DNA of 64,000 bases from Rhodoblastus sp963828185 (lineage in GTDB: Bacteria > Pseudomonadota > Alphaproteobacteria > Rhizobiales > Beijerinckiaceae): assembly GCA_963828185.1 (NCBI GenBank), contig CAWHDV010000017.1, positions 186,001 through 250,000 of the forward strand. Reading direction: 5' to 3'. Made by a program: the position numbers and the translations under genes. This document shows, piece by piece, positions 19,202-27,742 of this stretch. The notes beneath the pieces were generated by a model. That model ran no database searches and was not told the origin of the DNA. It saw only the letters and a list, made by a program, of their open reading frames with translations. The number at the start of each line of letters is the position of its first letter. The stretch's first letter is position 1.

Positions 19202-19260
19202 TCTTTTGCTGTCCCGCTGAGCGGTTAGGGACGGATCAATGCCCGCCCCAGCCATATGAA

Positions 19261-19290
19261 GCCCGCCGCGAAGAGAGAGTCGCGGCGGGC
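19261..19290 (-). terminator. Strong hairpin between rpsR and the DUF2232 gene
   Basis: GCCCGCCGCGA (19261-19271) pairs perfectly with TCGCGGCGGGC (19280-19290), an 11-pair stem with an eight-base loop. On the transcribed minus strand no T-run follows it, so it is probably an attenuator or processing stem rather than a full terminator. The genes on both sides are collinear. Confidence 0.55.
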
Positions 19291-19298
19291 GAAGTTTT

Positions 19299-19556
19299 TT
19301 ACGCGATCAGGTAGGGCAGCAGGCCCAGGAAGCGGGCGCGCTTGATCGCCTGCGCCAACTCGCGCTGCTTCTTCGCCGAGACGGCGGTGATGCGCGAGGG
19401 CACGATCTTGCCGCGCTCGGAAATGTAGCGCGACAGGAGGCGGGTGTCCTTGTAGTCGATCTTCGGCGCGTTCGGCCCGGTGAACGGGCAGGTCTTGCGG
19501 CGACGGAAGAACGGACGGCGGGCGGCGCCGGCGGAAGCGGAAGCGGTCGTGGTCAT
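19299..19556 (-). CDS. rpsR: 30S ribosomal protein S18
   Basis: The 85-residue protein has the S18 core FFRRRKTCPFTGPNAPKIDYKD, LLSRYISERGKIVPSRITAVSAK and KRARFLGLLPY. S18 forms a heterodimer with S6 on the 30S platform, matching its position directly after rpsF. The ATG overlaps the rpsF stop by one base (TGATG), so translation is coupled. Confidence 0.98.
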   Translation of the reverse strand: MTTTASASAGAARRPFFRRRKTCPFTGPNAPKIDYKDTRLLSRYISERGKIVPSRITAVSAKKQRELAQAIKRARFLGLLPYLIA

Positions 19557-19999
19557 CAGAATTGTCCCCCTTCGGCGTTTTCGTCACGGCGCGGTCCGCG
19601 CGGACCGCGCGGCGGGCGGCGGTCGCCACGATCCGGGCGGTCGCCACGGTCGCCACGGTCGCCACGATCGTCGTCATCGCGCTTGCGCAGCATGGCGGAC
19701 GGGCCGTCTTCCAAAACTTCGACGCGCAGGGTCATGAAGCGCAGGATGTCTTCGTTGATCGACCACTGGCGCTCGGCTTCGGCCAGGGCGGCCGGGGGAG
19801 CGTCGATGTTGATGAGGGTGAAATGCGCCTTGCGGTTCTTCTTGATCCGGTATGCGAGGGACTTGACGCCCCAGTATTCCACCTTGCCGATCACGCCGCC
19901 GAGCGACGTGACCGTGGCCTTGAATTGCTCGGTCAGGGCTTCCGCCTGCTGGGCGGTGAGGTCCTGGCGGGCAAGATAAATGTGCTCGTAAAGAGCCAT
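19556..19999 (-). CDS. rpsF: 30S ribosomal protein S6
   Basis: S6 has the ferredoxin-like core MALYEHIYLARQDLTAQQAE, LGGVIGKVEYWGVKSLAYRI and KNRKAHFTLINID. The 147-residue protein ends in an Asp/Arg/Gly-rich tail of about 40 residues starting at RKRDDDDRGDRGDR, encoded by a nine-base DNA repeat around 19638-19667. Such tails are known in rhizobial S6. It is the first gene of the operon; the start at 19999 has GAAA-rich sequence upstream and lies in a typical leader. Confidence 0.98.
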   Translation of the reverse strand: MALYEHIYLARQDLTAQQAEALTEQFKATVTSLGGVIGKVEYWGVKSLAYRIKKNRKAHFTLINIDAPPAALAEAERQWSINEDILRFMTLRVEVLEDGPSAMLRKRDDDDRGDRGDRGDRPDRGDRRPPRGPRGPRRDENAEGGQF

Positions 20000-20283
20000 G
20001 ATTTCGCCTTTCTCTAACAGATCGCTTGATCCGGCGCGGAGCCCTTCGAGCCCGGAGAAAGGCTCGACGGAGTATTTCCTCATCTCGCGCTGGCATACGC
20101 CGACCGCTCGATAAGCAAATTCGAAGGCGGGAACACGGGAAGGCGGATAGTGAAATCCTGCCGGAAGAAAAAACCGGCCTTCCGTTCAGCCCCCGGCCGA
20201 ACAGCGAAGCGCGCCTTATAACGGAAATTTGCCGGAGATCAAGAGAAAAGGGCGGTTTTGAAGGCGCGAGGGCGGTCGTCCGC

Positions 20284-20604
20284 TCAAGGCGCCATCATCT
20301 GCGCCAGACCGGCGGAAAGAAGCAGGATCTTGCAGACCGAAACCAGACCCAAAACCGGCGCGTGCGACAGGAGCGGCGCGAGCAGGCCAAGCAGGAAGGC
20401 GCCGCCGATGAGCGGAGCGCCCGGCCTTTCGGCGGCAAGATCTTCGTCCGCGAGATCGTCGGATTGCGACCATTCCTGGCGTCGGAAAAGGTCGATCTCG
20501 GTTGCGAGTTCGCTCAGGCCGGCGGCAATGTCGGCGCCGGCGGCGACGACCGAAACGCCTTCGCCGGAAGCGTACTGACTGATTTGGTCCGAAGTCGCCT
20601 GCAT
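20284..20604 (-). CDS. Small hypothetical membrane protein
   Basis: The 106-residue protein has an acidic soluble N-terminus (LATEIDLFRRQEWSQSDDLADEDLA) and one or two hydrophobic segments at about residues 64-100 (LIGGAFLLGLLAPLL and VLGLVSVCKILLLSAGLA). The ATG is preceded by AAGGG about ten bases upstream. It is not recognised as any family. The composition is protein-like and the frame is isolated from conserved genes, so it is probably real. Confidence 0.5.
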   Translation of the reverse strand: MQATSDQISQYASGEGVSVVAAGADIAAGLSELATEIDLFRRQEWSQSDDLADEDLAAERPGAPLIGGAFLLGLLAPLLSHAPVLGLVSVCKILLLSAGLAQMMAP

Positions 20605-20899
20605 TGTTTCATACCCTTGAAGACAGTCGAATTCGACTTCAATGCGGACCGGAAGAAATCGCCCCGCCCGGCGTCCTCCCGGTCGGCTGAGTGGGTTTTA
20701 ACCCAACAGTCCGGGAGGGTCTTGGGGATTCGTGGCTTGCGAGGCGGTTTGCCGGCGAGCGTTGCGTTTCCGCATTTGCCAAGCTCGCGCTTTCGTAGCG
20801 GCGGGATTTTGCCGCAGGGCCGCGCCTTGACAGTCCCGCCGCCCGGCGCCAATGGCTAGCGCGCTTCAAGCTACAGAGATCAAGACATAAGGAGAGGCC

Positions 20900-21847
20900 G
20901 TGACGGTCGCATTCGTTTTTCCGGGCCAGGGGTCGCAGGCGATCGGCATGGGCAAGGCGCTTTTTGACGCCTTCGCCGCTTCAAGGGCGGTGTTCGAGGA
21001 AGTCGACGAAGCGCTCGGCGAAAAGCTGTCCTCCTTGATGTTCGATGGCGATGCGGCGCAATTGCAGCTGACCGCCAACGCCCAGCCGGCGCTGATGGCG
21101 GTGAGCCTCGCCGCGCTTCGCGCGCTCGAGAGTGAAAAGGGCGTCATCCTCGCGCATGACGCAACATTCGTCGCCGGTCATTCGCTCGGCGAATATTCGG
21201 CTCTGGCCGCCGCGGGCGCCTTGAAGATCGCCGACGCCGCGCGCCTGTTGCGCCTGCGCGGCGCCGCCATGCAGAAGGCGGTTCCGGTCGGCGAGGGCGC
21301 CATGGCGGCGCTGCTCGGCGCCGATCCCGAACTCGCTGCGAAAATCGCCGGCGAGGCGATGGCCGCTTCCGGCGCCCTGTGCGAAGTCGCCAATGATAAT
21401 GGCGGCGGCCAGATCGTCGTGTCCGGCGCCAGGGCGGCGGTGGAGCTGGCGATCGACATCGCCAGGCGGAACGGCGTCAAGCGCGCCATGCTGCTGCCGG
21501 TCTCCGCGCCCTTCCATTGCGCCCTCATGAAGCCGGCCGCCGAGGCGATGGGGGCGGCGCTCGCCGAGGCTGAAATCGCCGCGCCTTGCGTCAATCTCGT
21601 CGCCAACGTCACCGCCGCGCCGACGCGCGATCCCGATGAGATTCGGAAATTGCTGGTCGCCCAGGTCTGCGGAACCGTGCGCTGGCGCGAATGCATGGGT
21701 TACATGCACAAACATGGCGCGGATCTGTTCGTCGAGATCGGCTCCGGCAAGGTGCTGGCCGGCCTCGTCAAGCGGACGGCGGAAGGCGCGCGCGCGCTGA
21801 ACGTCGGCCTTCCCGCCGAAGTCGAAGCCTTTTCCCTGACCGCCTGA
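20900..21847 (+). CDS. fabD: Malonyl CoA-acyl carrier protein transacylase
   Basis: FabD loads malonyl groups onto ACP for type II fatty-acid synthesis. The N-terminal AFVFPGQGSQAIGMG, the nucleophile serine in GHSLGEYSALAAAGA near residue 95, and the histidine in PFHCALMKPA are present. C-terminal motifs include NVTAAPT and FVEIGSGKVLAGL. At 315 residues it is normal. The start is GTG at 20900, with GGAGAGGCC just upstream. It is the first gene of the fabD-fabG-acpP-fabF cluster. Confidence 0.97.
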   Translation: MTVAFVFPGQGSQAIGMGKALFDAFAASRAVFEEVDEALGEKLSSLMFDGDAAQLQLTANAQPALMAVSLAALRALESEKGVILAHDATFVAGHSLGEYSALAAAGALKIADAARLLRLRGAAMQKAVPVGEGAMAALLGADPELAAKIAGEAMAASGALCEVANDNGGGQIVVSGARAAVELAIDIARRNGVKRAMLLPVSAPFHCALMKPAAEAMGAALAEAEIAAPCVNLVANVTAAPTRDPDEIRKLLVAQVCGTVRWRECMGYMHKHGADLFVEIGSGKVLAGLVKRTAEGARALNVGLPAEVEAFSLTA

Positions 21848-21867
21848 GCGGATAGCCGGAGTTTCTC

Positions 21868-22605
21868 ATGTTCGACCTGACCAATCGCGTCGCTCTCGTC
21901 ACCGGCGCCAGCGGCGGCCTCGGCTCGGCCATCGCCCGCGCGCTGCACGCCCAGGGCGCGACCGTCGCGCTGTCCGGCACGCGGCGCGATGTGCTGGAAG
22001 TTCTGGCTGAGCAACTCGTCGAGCGGGTCTTCGTCGTCCCCTGCAACCTCGCCGACAAGGACGAGGTGGAGAAGCTCGTCGCGGCCACGGAATCCGCGGC
22101 CGGGCCGCTGGACATCCTCGTCAACAACGCCGGCGTGACGCGTGACGGCCTGTTCCTGCGCATGAAGGACGAGGACTGGGACACGGTGATGACCGTCAAT
22201 CTCGCGTCCGCCTTCCGCCTGTCACGCGCGGCGCTGAAGGGCATGATGAAGCGCCGGCATGGCCGCATCGTCAACATCACCTCGATCGTCGGCGTCACCG
22301 GCAATGCCGGGCAGGCCAATTACGCCGCCTCCAAGGCCGGACTGATCGGCATGAGCAAGTCGCTCGCCGCCGAGGTCGCCTCGCGCAACGTCACGGTCAA
22401 CTGCATCGCCCCCGGCTTCATCGCCAGCCCGATGACCGACGCCCTCACCGACAAGCAGAAAGAGGCCATCCTGGCGACCATTCCGTCCGGCCATCTCGGC
22501 AAGGGCGATGACATCGGCGCGGCCTGCGTCTACCTCGCCAGCGCGGAGGCCGCTTACGTCACCGGCCAGACTCTGCATGTCAATGGTGGAATGGCAATGA
22601 TTTGA
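21868..22605 (+). CDS. fabG: 3-oxoacyl-ACP reductase
   Basis: FabG reduces 3-oxoacyl-ACP with NADPH. The 245-residue protein has TGASGGLGSAIA for cofactor binding, NNAGVTRDGLFLRM, and the catalytic Ser and YxxxK set in NITSIVGVTGNAGQANYAASKAG. It ends in the family-typical GQTLHVNGGMAMI. It follows fabD by 20 bases with a GGAG ribosome-binding site. Its context in the fab cluster separates it from the unrelated SDR gene near 9 kb. Confidence 0.97.
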   Translation: MFDLTNRVALVTGASGGLGSAIARALHAQGATVALSGTRRDVLEVLAEQLVERVFVVPCNLADKDEVEKLVAATESAAGPLDILVNNAGVTRDGLFLRMKDEDWDTVMTVNLASAFRLSRAALKGMMKRRHGRIVNITSIVGVTGNAGQANYAASKAGLIGMSKSLAAEVASRNVTVNCIAPGFIASPMTDALTDKQKEAILATIPSGHLGKGDDIGAACVYLASAEAAYVTGQTLHVNGGMAMI

Positions 22606-22811
22606 ATAACTTGCCAGGTCTGTGGGGAAAGGGCCGAGGGGGCCTCGCAATCGTGACGGAAGTGTGTTAGCAAGCCTCGGTTTATGCGTTCCCAGCGAGT
22701 GAAAATTCCTCGACAGCAAGAAATTTTCGCGTTAGCGGACCCTGAAACCCGAACGCGTCGACTGTCACCGACAGGGCGGCGCCGTCAGTACGAATAACGA
22801 GGAAAACACAA

Positions 22812-23054
22812 ATGAGCGATGTCGCCGAGCGCGTGAAGAAGATTGTTATCGAGCATCTCGGCGTTGACGCCGACAAGGTTGTCGATAGCGCGAATTTCAT
22901 TGACGACCTGGGCGCCGATTCCCTCGACACGGTCGAGTTGGTGATGGCGTTCGAGGAAGAATTCGGCGTGGAAATTCCCGATGACGCCGCCGAGACCATC
23001 GTCACGGTCGGCGATGCGGTGAAATTCCTGGAAAAGGCCACGGCGCAGGGCTGA
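22812..23054 (+). CDS. acpP: Acyl carrier protein
   Basis: The 80-residue acidic protein has the phosphopantetheine attachment serine in LGADSLDTVELVMAFEEEF and the conserved FIDDLGADSLD context. It carries growing acyl chains for FabD, FabG and FabF, whose genes flank it. The ATG is preceded by GAGGAAAACACAA. A 206-base upstream gap suggests that it also has its own promoter, as is usual for this highly expressed gene. Confidence 0.98.
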   Translation: MSDVAERVKKIVIEHLGVDADKVVDSANFIDDLGADSLDTVELVMAFEEEFGVEIPDDAAETIVTVGDAVKFLEKATAQG

Positions 23055-23072
23055 TCCCGCCGGGCGGAAATT

Positions 23073-23114
23073 TTTTCGCGCGCGACTGGCCGAGGCGCCG
23101 GACGCGCGCGAAAA
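23073..23114 (+). terminator. Long hairpin after acpP, possible terminator
   Basis: TTTTCGCGCGCG (23073-23084) and CGCGCGCGAAAA (23103-23114) are exact inverse complements around an 18-base loop. The right arm is followed a little later by GTTTTTT. The position, just after acpP and before fabF, fits partial termination that would keep acpP mRNA more abundant than fabF. Confidence 0.5.
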
Positions 23115-23352
23115 GCGTTGCACGTTTTTTCGGGACCGTTTTTTGCGGGACAAGGCGTCCCGAGGCGAAATCGTCCGTGCCGGAGAGAAGTCTCCGCGTG
23201 AAAATACGTCAAAGACCAAGACGGGTATGGCGCCGCTTGAGCGGAGCGCGCATGATCCCGGCGCGTGAACCGGATTTCCGGCCCGAATCGGGCGCGGACA
23301 TGCAGTCCGGGCACGCGCGGACATGAAAAAGATCAAGAGCCCGAGGGAGCCG

Positions 23353-24609
23353 ATGCGCAGGGTAGTCGTTACGGGATTGGGCATGGTGTCGCCGCTGGCC
23401 TGCGGCGTGGAGACGACCTGGAAGCGCCTGCTGGCCTGTGAAAGCGGGGCGGGGCGGATCGAAGGGTTCGAGGCTTCCGACCTCGCCTGCCAGATCGCCA
23501 TGCAGGTTCCCCGCCGCGACGCGCCGGACGCCTTCTATCCCGACGAATGGATGGAGCCCAAGGAACAGCGCAAGGTCGACGATTTCATCATTTTCGGGGT
23601 CGCCGCGGCGACGCAGGCGCTGAAAGACGCCGACTGGGCGCCCAGCACTTACCAGGAGCAGATCGAGACCGGCGTGCTGATGGGTTCCGGCATCGGCGGC
23701 CTCGGCGGCATTTCCGAGACCACCCTGGTCCTGCATGAAAAAGGCCCGCGCCGCGTCTCGCCGTTTTTCGTGCCCGGACGACTGATCAACCTGATCTCCG
23801 GCCACGTTTCCATCATGCACGGGCTGAAGGGTCCCAACCATGCCGTGGTCACCGCCTGTTCGACCGGCGCGCACGCCATTGGCGACGCGGCGCGGCTGAT
23901 CATGCTTGGCGACGCCGAAGTCATGGTGGCGGGCGGCGCCGAATCGGCGTGCAACCGCATCGGCATCGCTGGCTTTGCCGCCTGCAAGGCGCTGGCCACC
24001 GACTATAACGACAATCCCAAAGCGGCTTCGCGCCCCTATGACCGCGACCGCTGCGGCTTCGTCATGGGCGAGGGCGCCGGCGCTGTGGTCCTGGAATCGC
24101 TCGAACACGCCCAGGCGCGCGGCGCCCGCATTTATGCCGAAGTGATCGGCTACGGCATGTCGGGCGACGCCTACCACATCACCGCTCCCGCCGAGGACGG
24201 CGACGGCGCCTTCCGTTGCATGAACGCAGCGATCAAGCGGGCCGGGATCACGGCGGCCGATATCGACTATGTCAACGCGCACGGCACTTCGACCATGGCC
24301 GACGGCATAGAACTGGCGGCGGTCGAGCGGGTGGTCGGCGACGCCGCCGCCACCATCTCCATGTCCTCGACGAAAAGCTCGATCGGCCACCTGCTCGGCG
24401 CGGCCGGCGCGGTCGAGGCGATCTTCTCGATCCTGGCGATCCGCGACCAGGTCGCCCCGCCGACCCTCAATCTCGACAACCCCTCGGTCGAGACGGCGAT
24501 CGACCTGGTGCCGCACAAGCCGCGCAACCGCAGGATTGACACCGTCCTGTCCAATTCCTTCGGCTTCGGCGGCACCAATGCGTCGTTGGTCATGCGGCGA
24601 TTCGCCTGA
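23353..24609 (+). CDS. fabF: 3-oxoacyl-ACP synthase II
   Basis: FabF is the condensing enzyme that elongates acyl-ACP. The catalytic cysteine is in VVTACSTGAHAIGDAA, and the two histidines are in NAHGTSTMADGIE and SSTKSSIGHLLGAAGAVE. The N-terminal RRVVVTGLGMVSPLACGVETTW is intact. ATG 23353 is chosen because MRRVVVTG is the conserved start and GAGGGA lies upstream; ATG 23323 would add ten residues. The length is 418 residues. It is followed by a terminator hairpin. Confidence 0.96.
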   Translation: MRRVVVTGLGMVSPLACGVETTWKRLLACESGAGRIEGFEASDLACQIAMQVPRRDAPDAFYPDEWMEPKEQRKVDDFIIFGVAAATQALKDADWAPSTYQEQIETGVLMGSGIGGLGGISETTLVLHEKGPRRVSPFFVPGRLINLISGHVSIMHGLKGPNHAVVTACSTGAHAIGDAARLIMLGDAEVMVAGGAESACNRIGIAGFAACKALATDYNDNPKAASRPYDRDRCGFVMGEGAGAVVLESLEHAQARGARIYAEVIGYGMSGDAYHITAPAEDGDGAFRCMNAAIKRAGITAADIDYVNAHGTSTMADGIELAAVERVVGDAAATISMSSTKSSIGHLLGAAGAVEAIFSILAIRDQVAPPTLNLDNPSVETAIDLVPHKPRNRRIDTVLSNSFGFGGTNASLVMRRFA

Positions 24610-24648
24610 TCGATCCTGTTTTCGCCACAATCTCGGGCAAACTGCGCG

Positions 24649-24678
24649 AGGCGCCGTTTTCGGGCGGCGCCTGGTTTT
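24649..24678 (+). terminator. Rho-independent terminator after fabF
   Basis: AGGCGCCG (24649-24656) pairs with CGGCGCCT (24665-24672), with an eight-base loop, followed by GGTTTTG. It lies 40 bases after the fabF stop and marks the end of the fab cluster before mltG. Confidence 0.7.
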
Positions 24679-24873
24679 GCCTGTTTGTGAAAAGTTCAAG
24701 ACTTTTCGTGTAGGTGAAGTTTGCGGTGCAGGAAAAGCCTTCCGTGCAGGAAAAGCTCTCGGGAAGGGCGAAGCCTCGCCAGGATTGATATGAAGCATGG
24801 CGACGAATTGCGATCTTCGGGTTAAAGTGCATTTCGACGCCGACAGCGGCGCAAACCAAGGCGCGTCAAGTAC

Positions 24874-26670
24874 ATGAGCGAGGATCCGCAGGACATCGTG
24901 CAGGGCGTCGGCGTCCAGTTCCAGGAGCACGAGCGTCTGGAGCGCTCTTCGGAGCGCGTTGCGGCTGCGTCCACGGCGCGGCGCGAAAAACCGCGCTTGT
25001 TCGGCCGCCGCCGCGCGGCGCTGAGCCCGGCGGAGGCGCTGCATCCCGAAGCCGCGCCGCCGCCGCCGCCCGATCGGCGCAAGCGCCCCGCGCTCGAGGC
25101 CATTTCCGGTTTCCTCACCTTCCTGCTCGTCCTCGCTGTGCTCGCAGGGCTGGGCGTGGTTTACGCCAGCCACAGCGTCCGCTTGCCCGGGCCGTTGAAG
25201 AATGACAGGGCGGTGGTGATCGCACCGGGTTCGGATTCCGACCAGATCATCCAGCAATTGCAGGACCAGGGCGTCATCGACAGCCCGTTGCTGTTCACGC
25301 TGGCGCTGTTTGTGGAGGGCGACCGCGGCAAGCTCAAGGCCGGCGAATATTTATTCAAGCAGAGCGCTTCGCTGCAGGACGTGATCGATACGATCGTCCA
25401 GGGCCGCGCCATCCTGCATTCCCTGACCATCCCTGAAGGCCTGACCAGCCAGCAGATCGTCGACCGCCTGCGCGCCGACGACGTCCTGTCGGGCGAGATC
25501 GCCGAGATTCCGCGTGAGGGCTCGCTGCTGCCGGAGACTTACAAGTTCCAGCGCGGCGACAGCCGTCAAAAGCTCGTGCAAAAAATGGCGCGCGCCCAGA
25601 TGCAATTGCTTGACGAGATCTGGCGCCGGCGTTCGCCTGACCTGCCGCTGGCCTCGCCCTTTCAGCTGGTGACGCTCGCCTCGCTGGTCGAGAAGGAGAC
25701 CGGCAAGGCCGATGAGCGCCCGCGCGTGGCCGGCGTTTTCATCAATCGCCTGCGCAAGCACATGCGCCTGCAATCGGACCCGACCATCGTCTATGGCCTT
25801 GTCGGCGGCCAGGGTCCGCTCGGGCGGCCGCTGACCCACGCCGACGTCGAGACGCCCAGCCCCTACAATACTTACCTGGTTGACGGTCTGCCGCCCGGAC
25901 CGATCGCCAACCCCGGCCGCGCCGCGCTCGAGGCGGCAGCCAATCCATCGCGCACGCGCGAACTCTATTTCGTCGCCGACGGAACCGGCGGCCATGTCTT
26001 CAGCGATTCGCTCGACAGCCATAACCGCAATGTCCAGAAGCTTCGGCAGCTGGAGCTGAACAACAAGAGCAAGGCGCCGCCGGCCGCGTTGCCCAACCAT
26101 GACGACCACGGCGAACTGGCGCCGTCGCCGTTCGGCGCCGCGCCGTTCGCCACCGAATTTCTGGCCGGCCGCAGCTCCGGCGCGCTCGAAAGGGCCAGCC
26201 TCCGCCCCGACCCGGAGATGATCGCGCGGGTCGCGCCGGTTCTGCCGGGCGCGACGGAAGCGCCGGTTGGCGTCACCGATCTCGCCATTTTCAGGCGGCG
26301 GGCGCCGCTGCTGGCCAATGACGGCCTGGCGGACGAGCGGCTCGGCGGCGCCACCGAGGCGGAAGACAATCTCGACGGTCCGGCGGACGACGGTTTCGGC
26401 TCCGGCAAGGCTTCGGCGCGAGCGGCGTCCGCGCACGGCGGCGCCGACCTCGACGGCCCCGCGCCGCCGGTAGACGCCACGCCGCTCGCCTATTCCGCCG
26501 GTCCGGCGGAAATGACAAACCTTGCGCCCAACGGCAAGCCGCGCATCATCGACGCTTCGCAAGGCACGGCTCTCGATCCGCTGCTCGACAAGAGCTGGGA
26601 TCTCAACAGCTCGAAAACCGTCGATCTCAGCGTTCCCAAGCCTGTTTCGTCCAGCGCCAGTCGAAATTAA
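24874..26670 (+). CDS. mltG: Endolytic murein transglycosylase MltG, with a long C-terminal extension
   Basis: MltG cleaves nascent glycan strands in the inner-membrane periplasmic face. A basic cytoplasmic N-terminus of about 75 residues precedes one transmembrane helix (AISGFLTFLLVLAVLAGLGVVY). The LysM-like region and YceG domain follow. The catalytic glutamate is in LASLVEKETGKADERPRVAGVF, with LQSDPTIVYGL and SPYNTYLVDGLPPGPIANPG. The conserved domain ends near residue 395. The remaining roughly 200 residues are Pro/Ala/Asp-rich and low in complexity, unlike the E. coli protein. The fabF-mltG order is usual in rhizobia. Confidence 0.94.
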   Translation: MSEDPQDIVQGVGVQFQEHERLERSSERVAAASTARREKPRLFGRRRAALSPAEALHPEAAPPPPPDRRKRPALEAISGFLTFLLVLAVLAGLGVVYASHSVRLPGPLKNDRAVVIAPGSDSDQIIQQLQDQGVIDSPLLFTLALFVEGDRGKLKAGEYLFKQSASLQDVIDTIVQGRAILHSLTIPEGLTSQQIVDRLRADDVLSGEIAEIPREGSLLPETYKFQRGDSRQKLVQKMARAQMQLLDEIWRRRSPDLPLASPFQLVTLASLVEKETGKADERPRVAGVFINRLRKHMRLQSDPTIVYGLVGGQGPLGRPLTHADVETPSPYNTYLVDGLPPGPIANPGRAALEAAANPSRTRELYFVADGTGGHVFSDSLDSHNRNVQKLRQLELNNKSKAPPAALPNHDDHGELAPSPFGAAPFATEFLAGRSSGALERASLRPDPEMIARVAPVLPGATEAPVGVTDLAIFRRRAPLLANDGLADERLGGATEAEDNLDGPADDGFGSGKASARAASAHGGADLDGPAPPVDATPLAYSAGPAEMTNLAPNGKPRIIDASQGTALDPLLDKSWDLNSSKTVDLSVPKPVSSSASRN

Positions 26671-26814
26671 CCGGCTTCGCGCCGATCCTGGGACTCGTTT
26701 CTTGCGGGCGGACTGGATTTTGGCCTTTCGCTGGCTTAATGCAGCGGCGCGGCGGACACTCCGTTGATCGAATCGCCGTACCCGATTCGCCGCGTTGACC
26801 GAGTCGTCAGGACC

Positions 26815-26874
26815 AATTCCAGCATGTCCAATTCCAGCCTGTCCAATTCCTGCAACGCCATTTCCAGCATGACA
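26815..26874 (+). repeat. Four imperfect 15-bp tandem repeats at the 5' end of yicC
   Basis: Units start at 26815, 26830, 26845 and 26860, of the type AATTCCAGCATGTCC. They encode NSSMS, NSSLS, NSCNA and ISSMT. They lie in the region where the start codon must be, and one unit contains the ATG at 26824. Confidence 0.75.
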
Positions 26875-27738
26875 GGGTTTGCCGGCGACGCCGGTTTTTG
26901 TGCTCCCTTCCAGTGGCGCTGGGAGATCAAGACGGTCAATTCCAAGGGACTCGATCTGCGCCTGCGCCTGCCCGCCGGCTTCGACAGTCTCGACATTTCC
27001 GCGAGAGGCGCCATCACCAAAGTTTTGGTGCGCGGCGCCTGCTACGCCAACCTCACGGTGACCCGAGACAGCCCGACCGTGACCGCGCGGGTCAACCGCG
27101 AACTTCTCGAACATCTGATGCAGACGATCTCGGCCCTGCCGCGCCCCGAGTCGATCGCGCCGGCGACGCTCGACGGATTGCTCGGCTTGCGCGGCGTGAT
27201 CGAGACGGCGGAAGCGGAAGACGACGACAAAATTTTCGCCGCGGCGCAGGATGAAATGCTCAAGGGCCTGGAAAAGTCGCTGGCGCAACTGATCGCGATG
27301 CGCCAAAGCGAGGGCTCGGCTCTTTTGGCTTTCCTGGCGCAACGGCTCGACCGGATCGAGGCCTTGACCAAAGCGGCCGATGGCTGTCCGGCGCGCCAGC
27401 CGCAAGCGGTGAAGGAAAAGCTGCGCAACGCGGTGGCGCAGCTTTGCGAAATCGGCCGCTTCGACGAAGCGCGGCTCTACCAGGAGGCGGTGTTGCTCGC
27501 CGCCAAGGCCGATATTCGCGAGGAGCTCGACCGGCTCGCCGCGCATGTCGTCGCGGCGCGCAAGCTCCTGTCCGAGGGCGGCGCGGTCGGGCGGCGGCTG
27601 GATTTCCTGGCCCAGGAATTCGGACGCGAAACCAACACGCTTTGCGCCAAGTCGAACGATCCCGCTTTGACGGCGCTCGGCCTTGAATTGAAGGTCGAAG
27701 TGGAACAATTGCGCGAACAGGCGCAGAATATCGAGTAA
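26824..27738 (+). CDS. yicC: YicC family endoribonuclease
   Basis: The family contains endoribonucleases of the YicC/YloC type. The conserved N-terminal SSMTGFAG appears at codons up to 26871, and the family signature EIKTVNSKGLDLRLRLP follows. The C-terminal DUF1732 part has GRRLDFLAQEFGRETNTLCAKSND. The start is uncertain because the 5' end is made of 15-bp tandem repeats: ATG 26824 is listed, ATG 26869 would begin at MTGFAG, and TTG 26764 would add 20 residues. It lies four bases upstream of gmk, the usual yicC-gmk order. Confidence 0.93.
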   Translation: MSNSSLSNSCNAISSMTGFAGDAGFCAPFQWRWEIKTVNSKGLDLRLRLPAGFDSLDISARGAITKVLVRGACYANLTVTRDSPTVTARVNRELLEHLMQTISALPRPESIAPATLDGLLGLRGVIETAEAEDDDKIFAAAQDEMLKGLEKSLAQLIAMRQSEGSALLAFLAQRLDRIEALTKAADGCPARQPQAVKEKLRNAVAQLCEIGRFDEARLYQEAVLLAAKADIREELDRLAAHVVAARKLLSEGGAVGRRLDFLAQEFGRETNTLCAKSNDPALTALGLELKVEVEQLREQAQNIE

Positions 27739-27742
27739 TTGC

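Noticed and set aside
19638..19667. Short repeats in rpsF considered as a CRISPR-like array
   Set aside because: They are nine-base in-frame codon repeats of the S6 Asp/Arg/Gly tail, with no spacers.
24726..24756. Direct repeat GTGCAGGAAAAGC, two copies 18 bases apart
   Set aside because: Too short and isolated to assign; lies between the fabF terminator and mltG without other signals.
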